Part shown: piece after piece, positions 5,257 to 7,716 of the stretch | Position numbering within the stretch: position 1 is the first letter of the stretch | Layout: each line of letters opens with the position of its first letter | Origin: an uncultured Halomicronema sp. | Lineage (GTDB): Bacteria > Cyanobacteriota > Cyanobacteriia > Phormidesmidales > Phormidesmidaceae | Assembly (NCBI GenBank): GCA_937897665.1 | Contig: CALCPB010000172.1 | Location: 1 to 7,716 of the forward strand | Direction: 5' to 3' | Length of the DNA stretch: 7,716 nucleotides | Position numbers and translations under genes: made by a program | Notes under the pieces: model-generated | The model's database searches: none | What the model saw: only the letters and a program-made list of their open reading frames with translations | Told to the model about the DNA's origin: nothing

Positions 5257-6948
5257 TTAGGCGTGAGTCTTTTGCAGAATTGACACCTCAAACGCCTGCA
5301 GATTATCCGGCAGGTCGATGAGTTTACCGGCCTCAAACTCCGTCGAGAGCAACACCGTCCAGGCTTCTCTCCCAACTGACACATCCATCGTCAGCGGCTG
5401 CTCATAGGAGAAGTTGATCGCCACCAGTACCGTTTCTGTATCGGTCTCTCGCAGATACACCATGTGCTCATGGGGATAGTGAATCAGCGATCGCCAATCG
5501 CCCCATTGCAGCGCCGCACTCTGCTTGCGCACCTGTAGCAGCTGCCGATAAAAATTCAAAATCGAGTCAGATTCCTGCAGCTCCTGCTGCACGTTGACCT
5601 CAGGATAATTTTCATGCACTGGTAGCCAGGGTTCGACCTCTTTGCCAAAGCTAAAACCGGCATGGGCCGAATCATCCCACTGCATGGGAGTGCGTGCTCC
5701 GTCGCGGGGGGGCGGGCTGCCGCCTTCATCGCTTTTGGTCACCGCCTTGTCCTGCAGCTTATCTGCGGGGATGTCAGTGTTATCGACCATGCCCAGCTCT
5801 TGACCGTAGTAAAGCAGGGGCGTGCCGCGCACCGTGAGCAACAGCGTCGCTGCCGCTTTGGCGATCGCCTGCGGGTCCACACACAGGCTGCACTCAACCC
5901 AGCGCGATAGGTGCCGAGGAATATCGTGATTATCGAGAAAGTAGCAGGGCCAAGCGCCCTCCGGGGTGACCTTTTCTTTCTTTTCGATTTCGCGCTGGAG
6001 ATAGCCCGGATACCAGGGACTAAAGGGAAACTCGAAGGTAATCGGCAGATGCAGCTCTTCGTTGTTGACGCCGTGAAAGATGATGGAATCGTAGAGGCGA
6101 TTATCGATAAACGTTTCGCCAATCAGAGCGTGATCGCCATATTCGTCAATGACGGCCCGAATCTCGCGAATGATTTGGTGATTGTCGGGCAGGTTTTTGT
6201 CGTAGAGGTGATGGTAATTGTTGTAGACATTTTTGTCCGTCGCCCCATACTTCAAGGGATTGTCGCGAAAATAAGCGTCTTTGCTATACACGCTAGAGGC
6301 ATCGAGCCGAAAGCCATCGACGCCGCGATCGAGCCAAAAGCGCACGATGTCGTACACTGCGGCTCGCACTTCCGCATTGCGCCAGTTGAGATCAGGCTGG
6401 TTTTTGTTAAACGTGTGGAAATAGAACTGCCCCCGCGCCTCGCAGTAGGTCCAGCCGGTGCCACCAAAGTAGGACTGCCAGTTGTTGGGTCGGTCTTGGC
6501 CTTCCATCGGGCTTTGCCACAGGTACCAATCGGCTTTGGGGTTGTCTTGACTCGACGCCGACTCAGCAAACCAGGGATGCTCGTCAGAGGTGTGATTGAC
6601 CACCAAATCGAGAATGATTTTGATGTGACGCTGATGGGCCTGGTCGAGCAGTTCGTCAAAGTCTGCCAGCGTGCCAAAGGTGGGACAAATGTCTTTGTAA
6701 TCAACGATGTCATAGCCGTTGTCGACCATGGGTGACTTATTGACCGGCGATAGCCAGATCGCATCAATGCCCAGGGACTGCTGACTATCAGGCTGGCCAT
6801 CATTCAGATAATCGAGCCGCTGAATAATGCCGCGCAGATCACCCGTGCCGTCGCCGTTACCATCGGCAAAGGTGAGGGGATAGATCTGATAAATGACGCC
6901 AGTTTCCCACCAGCGATGACTGTTTGTCGGCGCGGCCTTCACCATCAT
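5257..6948 (-). CDS. GH13-family alpha-glucosidase
   Basis: The 563-residue product is a cytoplasmic glycoside hydrolase family 13 enzyme (no signal peptide) of the alpha-glucosidase/oligo-1,6-glucosidase group, which frees glucose from short alpha-glucosides. It opens with WWETGVIYQIYPLTF (13-27) and a calcium-type loop DGNGDGTGD (29-37). The conserved regions are complete: DLVVNH (114-119), QPDLNW (184-189), GFRLDA with nucleophile Asp216, LIGETF with acid/base Glu278, and LDNHD with Asp342. GTPLLYYGQELGM and DGARTPMQWDDS follow, then a C-terminal beta domain from about 485. Ala217 after the nucleophile resembles alpha-1,4-acting enzymes; strict alpha-1,6 enzymes usually have Val. Trehalose synthase or sucrose-acting relatives are not excluded. 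ATG 6948 is chosen because AAGGA precedes it by five bases; ATG 6945 is also possible, and the frame extends one TTG further. Length is normal for the family. Confidence 0.93.
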   Translation of the reverse strand: MMVKAAPTNSHRWWETGVIYQIYPLTFADGNGDGTGDLRGIIQRLDYLNDGQPDSQQSLGIDAIWLSPVNKSPMVDNGYDIVDYKDICPTFGTLADFDELLDQAHQRHIKIILDLVVNHTSDEHPWFAESASSQDNPKADWYLWQSPMEGQDRPNNWQSYFGGTGWTYCEARGQFYFHTFNKNQPDLNWRNAEVRAAVYDIVRFWLDRGVDGFRLDASSVYSKDAYFRDNPLKYGATDKNVYNNYHHLYDKNLPDNHQIIREIRAVIDEYGDHALIGETFIDNRLYDSIIFHGVNNEELHLPITFEFPFSPWYPGYLQREIEKKEKVTPEGAWPCYFLDNHDIPRHLSRWVECSLCVDPQAIAKAAATLLLTVRGTPLLYYGQELGMVDNTDIPADKLQDKAVTKSDEGGSPPPRDGARTPMQWDDSAHAGFSFGKEVEPWLPVHENYPEVNVQQELQESDSILNFYRQLLQVRKQSAALQWGDWRSLIHYPHEHMVYLRETDTETVLVAINFSYEQPLTMDVSVGREAWTVLLSTEFEAGKLIDLPDNLQAFEVSILQKTHA

Positions 6949-6976
6949 CAAAATCCTTCATTACGAATGCAGCGTT

Positions 6977-7007
6977 AGCCTAGCATCACGCTTTATGGGG
7001 TCGTCAA
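6977..7007 (-). promoter_or_regulatory. Weak candidate promoter of the glucosidase gene
   Basis: On the minus strand TTGACG (7002-7007) is five of six to the -35 consensus, and TAGGCT (6977-6982) is a poor -10, spaced 19 bases apart. It lies 29 bases upstream of ATG 6948. The 244-base spacer up to 7192 shows no other feature except an imperfect GGTTGAC/GTCAAACC inverted repeat at 7176-7199, overlapping the stop of the next gene. Confidence 0.25.
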
Positions 7008-7192
7008 TCTGGAAAAAGCATGAGTTTTAACTGTTGAGTACCTGAATTATCGACTCACGGACGATTGAGATCGCCTTGCCGACAAGATCCAACACTGTCG
7101 CTGTTCACTTCACTCCAGAGGTGACTATTACTGGCAGTTGCAAGCAATTGCGCCGCGCGAAAAATCAGATCGCCTGGTTGACTGACAGGAGG

Positions 7193-7408
7193 TCAAACCG
7201 ACTTGACGTTGTCGTGCGAGCGAGCACGGTCAGAGCGATTGCGGTTTCGCCAATACCAGACGACATAACTCAGGGCAGCAACCTGCAGGGGCAGCATCAG
7301 GGCGGCTTCCTTAAGCAAAAACGGTAGATCAGTTTGAGCGATCGCGGCTCCGCCCGTACTGCTCAGCAGCACCAATCCAATCACGAACGGAATTTTGCGA
7401 CCTTTCAT
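7193..7408 (-). CDS. Small membrane protein of unknown function
   Basis: The 71-residue product has two hydrophobic stretches: about 6-24 after a basic start (MKGRK), ending in AIAQ, and about 34-52 (from KEAALMLP to VVWYW), followed by a very basic, polar tail (RNRNRSDRARS). The first could be a cleaved signal or a first helix. The positive tail predicts that the C-terminus stays in the cytoplasm. The frame is open back to a TTG at 7465, but the extra residues overlap the transposase relic and do not look like a protein start, so ATG 7408 is preferred. Only a weak AAGAGA precedes it. I do not recognise a family. It is 244 bases upstream of the glucosidase on the same strand. Confidence 0.6.
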   Translation of the reverse strand: MKGRKIPFVIGLVLLSSTGGAAIAQTDLPFLLKEAALMLPLQVAALSYVVWYWRNRNRSDRARSHDNVKSV

Positions 7409-7438
7409 AGCGTCTCTTGGTGAACTATCGGTTTCTCC

Positions 7439-7465
7439 TTTATAGCAAGCGGTTGAGCAACTCAA
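7439..7465 (-). promoter_or_regulatory. Candidate promoter inside the transposase relic
   Basis: On the minus strand TATAAA (7439-7444; five of six to TATAAT) has TTGAGT (7460-7465) 15 bases upstream, shorter than the ideal 17. A GTTGAG/CTCAAC inverted repeat with a 3-base centre (7452-7466) overlaps the -35 side. Transcription would begin about 25 bases before ATG 7408. The TAA inside TATAAA is the stop codon of the relic frame. Confidence 0.3.
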
Positions 7466-7593
7466 CGGTATTGGTGGTGTAGATCACCCCCCGCATCTCC
7501 ATGACCTAGTCAAGTATTGGAATGTTTTTTCCAGTGACGTAACTCGATTTGGCTAACGGCTGCATCGGGTTCATCCCACTTGGCGATCACCTT
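7440..7593 (-). pseudogene. Remnant of an IS256/Mutator-family transposase
   Basis: On the minus strand 7496-7440 translates as RGVIYTTNTVELLNRLL before a stop. It closely follows the family signature around R-x-IYTTNAIESLNR-x-L, the catalytic-domain C-terminal block of IS256-type DDE transposases that move DNA by cut or copy and paste. A second frame upstream (7593-7510) includes DAAVSQIELRHWKKH, which can be aligned more loosely with the A-rich helix and W-x-KKYP that precede YTTN in intact enzymes. The two pieces are in different frames, with a stop after each and a shortened gap between them. The DDE residues, the N-terminal half and the terminal inverted repeats are not visible. This is a decayed fragment, not an active element. 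The first block is convincing; the second is tentative. Confidence 0.65.
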
Positions 7594-7716
7594 TTACCGG
7601 AGCCCGCAGCCCGCAACGGCTAAGGTGGCGTCACGATTAGATGCAAGTAACGGGTGCCCTAGTTCACCCCAATTTTTATGCACCGATGCCTGCAGATGAG
7701 CACCCACAATCAGCCC
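7594..7716 (-). CDS. Possible C-terminal end of an unidentified gene (partial)
   Basis: From the right edge the minus strand is open for 40 codons to TAA at 7594-7596; part of it reads HKNWGELGHPLLASNRDA. I recognise no family. The same frame continues past the stop into the tentative transposase piece, so this could instead be relic or non-coding repeat sequence. Another minus frame from the edge ends sooner (near 7680) with CGCSSAGIGA and is an equally possible gene end. Confidence 0.22.
   Translation of the reverse strand, partial: GLIVGAHLQASVHKNWGELGHPLLASNRDATLAVAGCGLR

Noticed and set aside
5076..5384. Overlapping open frames on both strands at the end of the glucosidase and in the spacer
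   Set aside because: Both overlap the glucosidase C-terminus antisense or out of frame. They lack ribosome sites and motifs, and the cysteine/arginine-rich composition is typical of chance frames.
5911..6735. A 274-residue plus-strand open frame antisense to the glucosidase
   Set aside because: It lies wholly opposite a complete GH13 gene with all catalytic motifs. Its product is a valine/isoleucine-rich shadow with no recognisable domain.
7160..7199. Inverted repeat and a TTTTT run as a terminator for the 71-residue protein gene
   Set aside because: The stem is imperfect, contains the stop codon, and the T-run is about 12 bases away from the stem, so the layout is not that of an intrinsic terminator.
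1..7716. CRISPR arrays, tRNA or rRNA genes, toxin-antitoxin pairs and phage or defence systems
   Set aside because: No spaced direct-repeat array, cloverleaf or rRNA-like segment was seen by eye, and no gene product belongs to a defence or toxin-antitoxin family. The single Uma2 gene alone is not evidence of a defence system.

Overview
The window reads as ordinary chromosome from a cyanobacterium. The octamer GCGATCGC (the HIP1 motif typical of many cyanobacterial genomes) occurs nine times in 7.7 kb, where about 0.1 would be expected by chance. The gene content fits as well: a Uma2-family nuclease-like protein, a PEP-CTERM secreted protein and a small conserved two-helix membrane protein. 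A filamentous Leptolyngbya-like lineage is my guess only; nothing here proves a genus.

Layout from left to right. Positions 1-78 hold the last 25 codons of a plus-strand gene entering from the left. A short lipoprotein gene (130-594, +), a Uma2-family gene (757-1311, +) and a two-helix membrane protein (1380-1604, +) follow. A 12-helix sugar:cation symporter of the GPH/MelB type (1736-3217, -) is divergent from a purine-type phosphoribosyltransferase (3310-3834, +). A PEP-CTERM protein (4037-4750, -) has its own likely promoter, an upstream palindrome and a downstream intrinsic terminator. About 500 bp without a convincing gene separate it from a cytoplasmic GH13 alpha-glucosidase (5257-6948, -). 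The right end has a 71-residue membrane protein (7193-7408, -) and a decayed IS256/Mutator-family transposase fragment (7440-7593, -). The last 120 bases may hold the C-terminus of another minus-strand gene.

The genes do not form one operon: strands alternate and gaps are mostly 75-500 bp. The only plausible functional link is between the GPH symporter (sugar uptake or export) and the alpha-glucosidase (cytoplasmic hydrolysis of small alpha-glucosides), both on the minus strand but about 2 kb apart with two genes between them. That link is inference.

Several apparent gene starts are longer than the likely real ones. I moved starts to codons supported by a Shine-Dalgarno sequence, a signal peptide or family alignment: 130 for the lipoprotein, 1380 and 7408 for the small membrane proteins, 3310 for the phosphoribosyltransferase, 4750 for the PEP-CTERM protein and 6948 for the glucosidase. 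I found no convincing undescribed multi-gene system. The least explained parts are the palindrome-rich spacer at 4751-5256 and the transposase relic whose stop codon lies in a possible promoter for the neighbouring membrane-protein gene.
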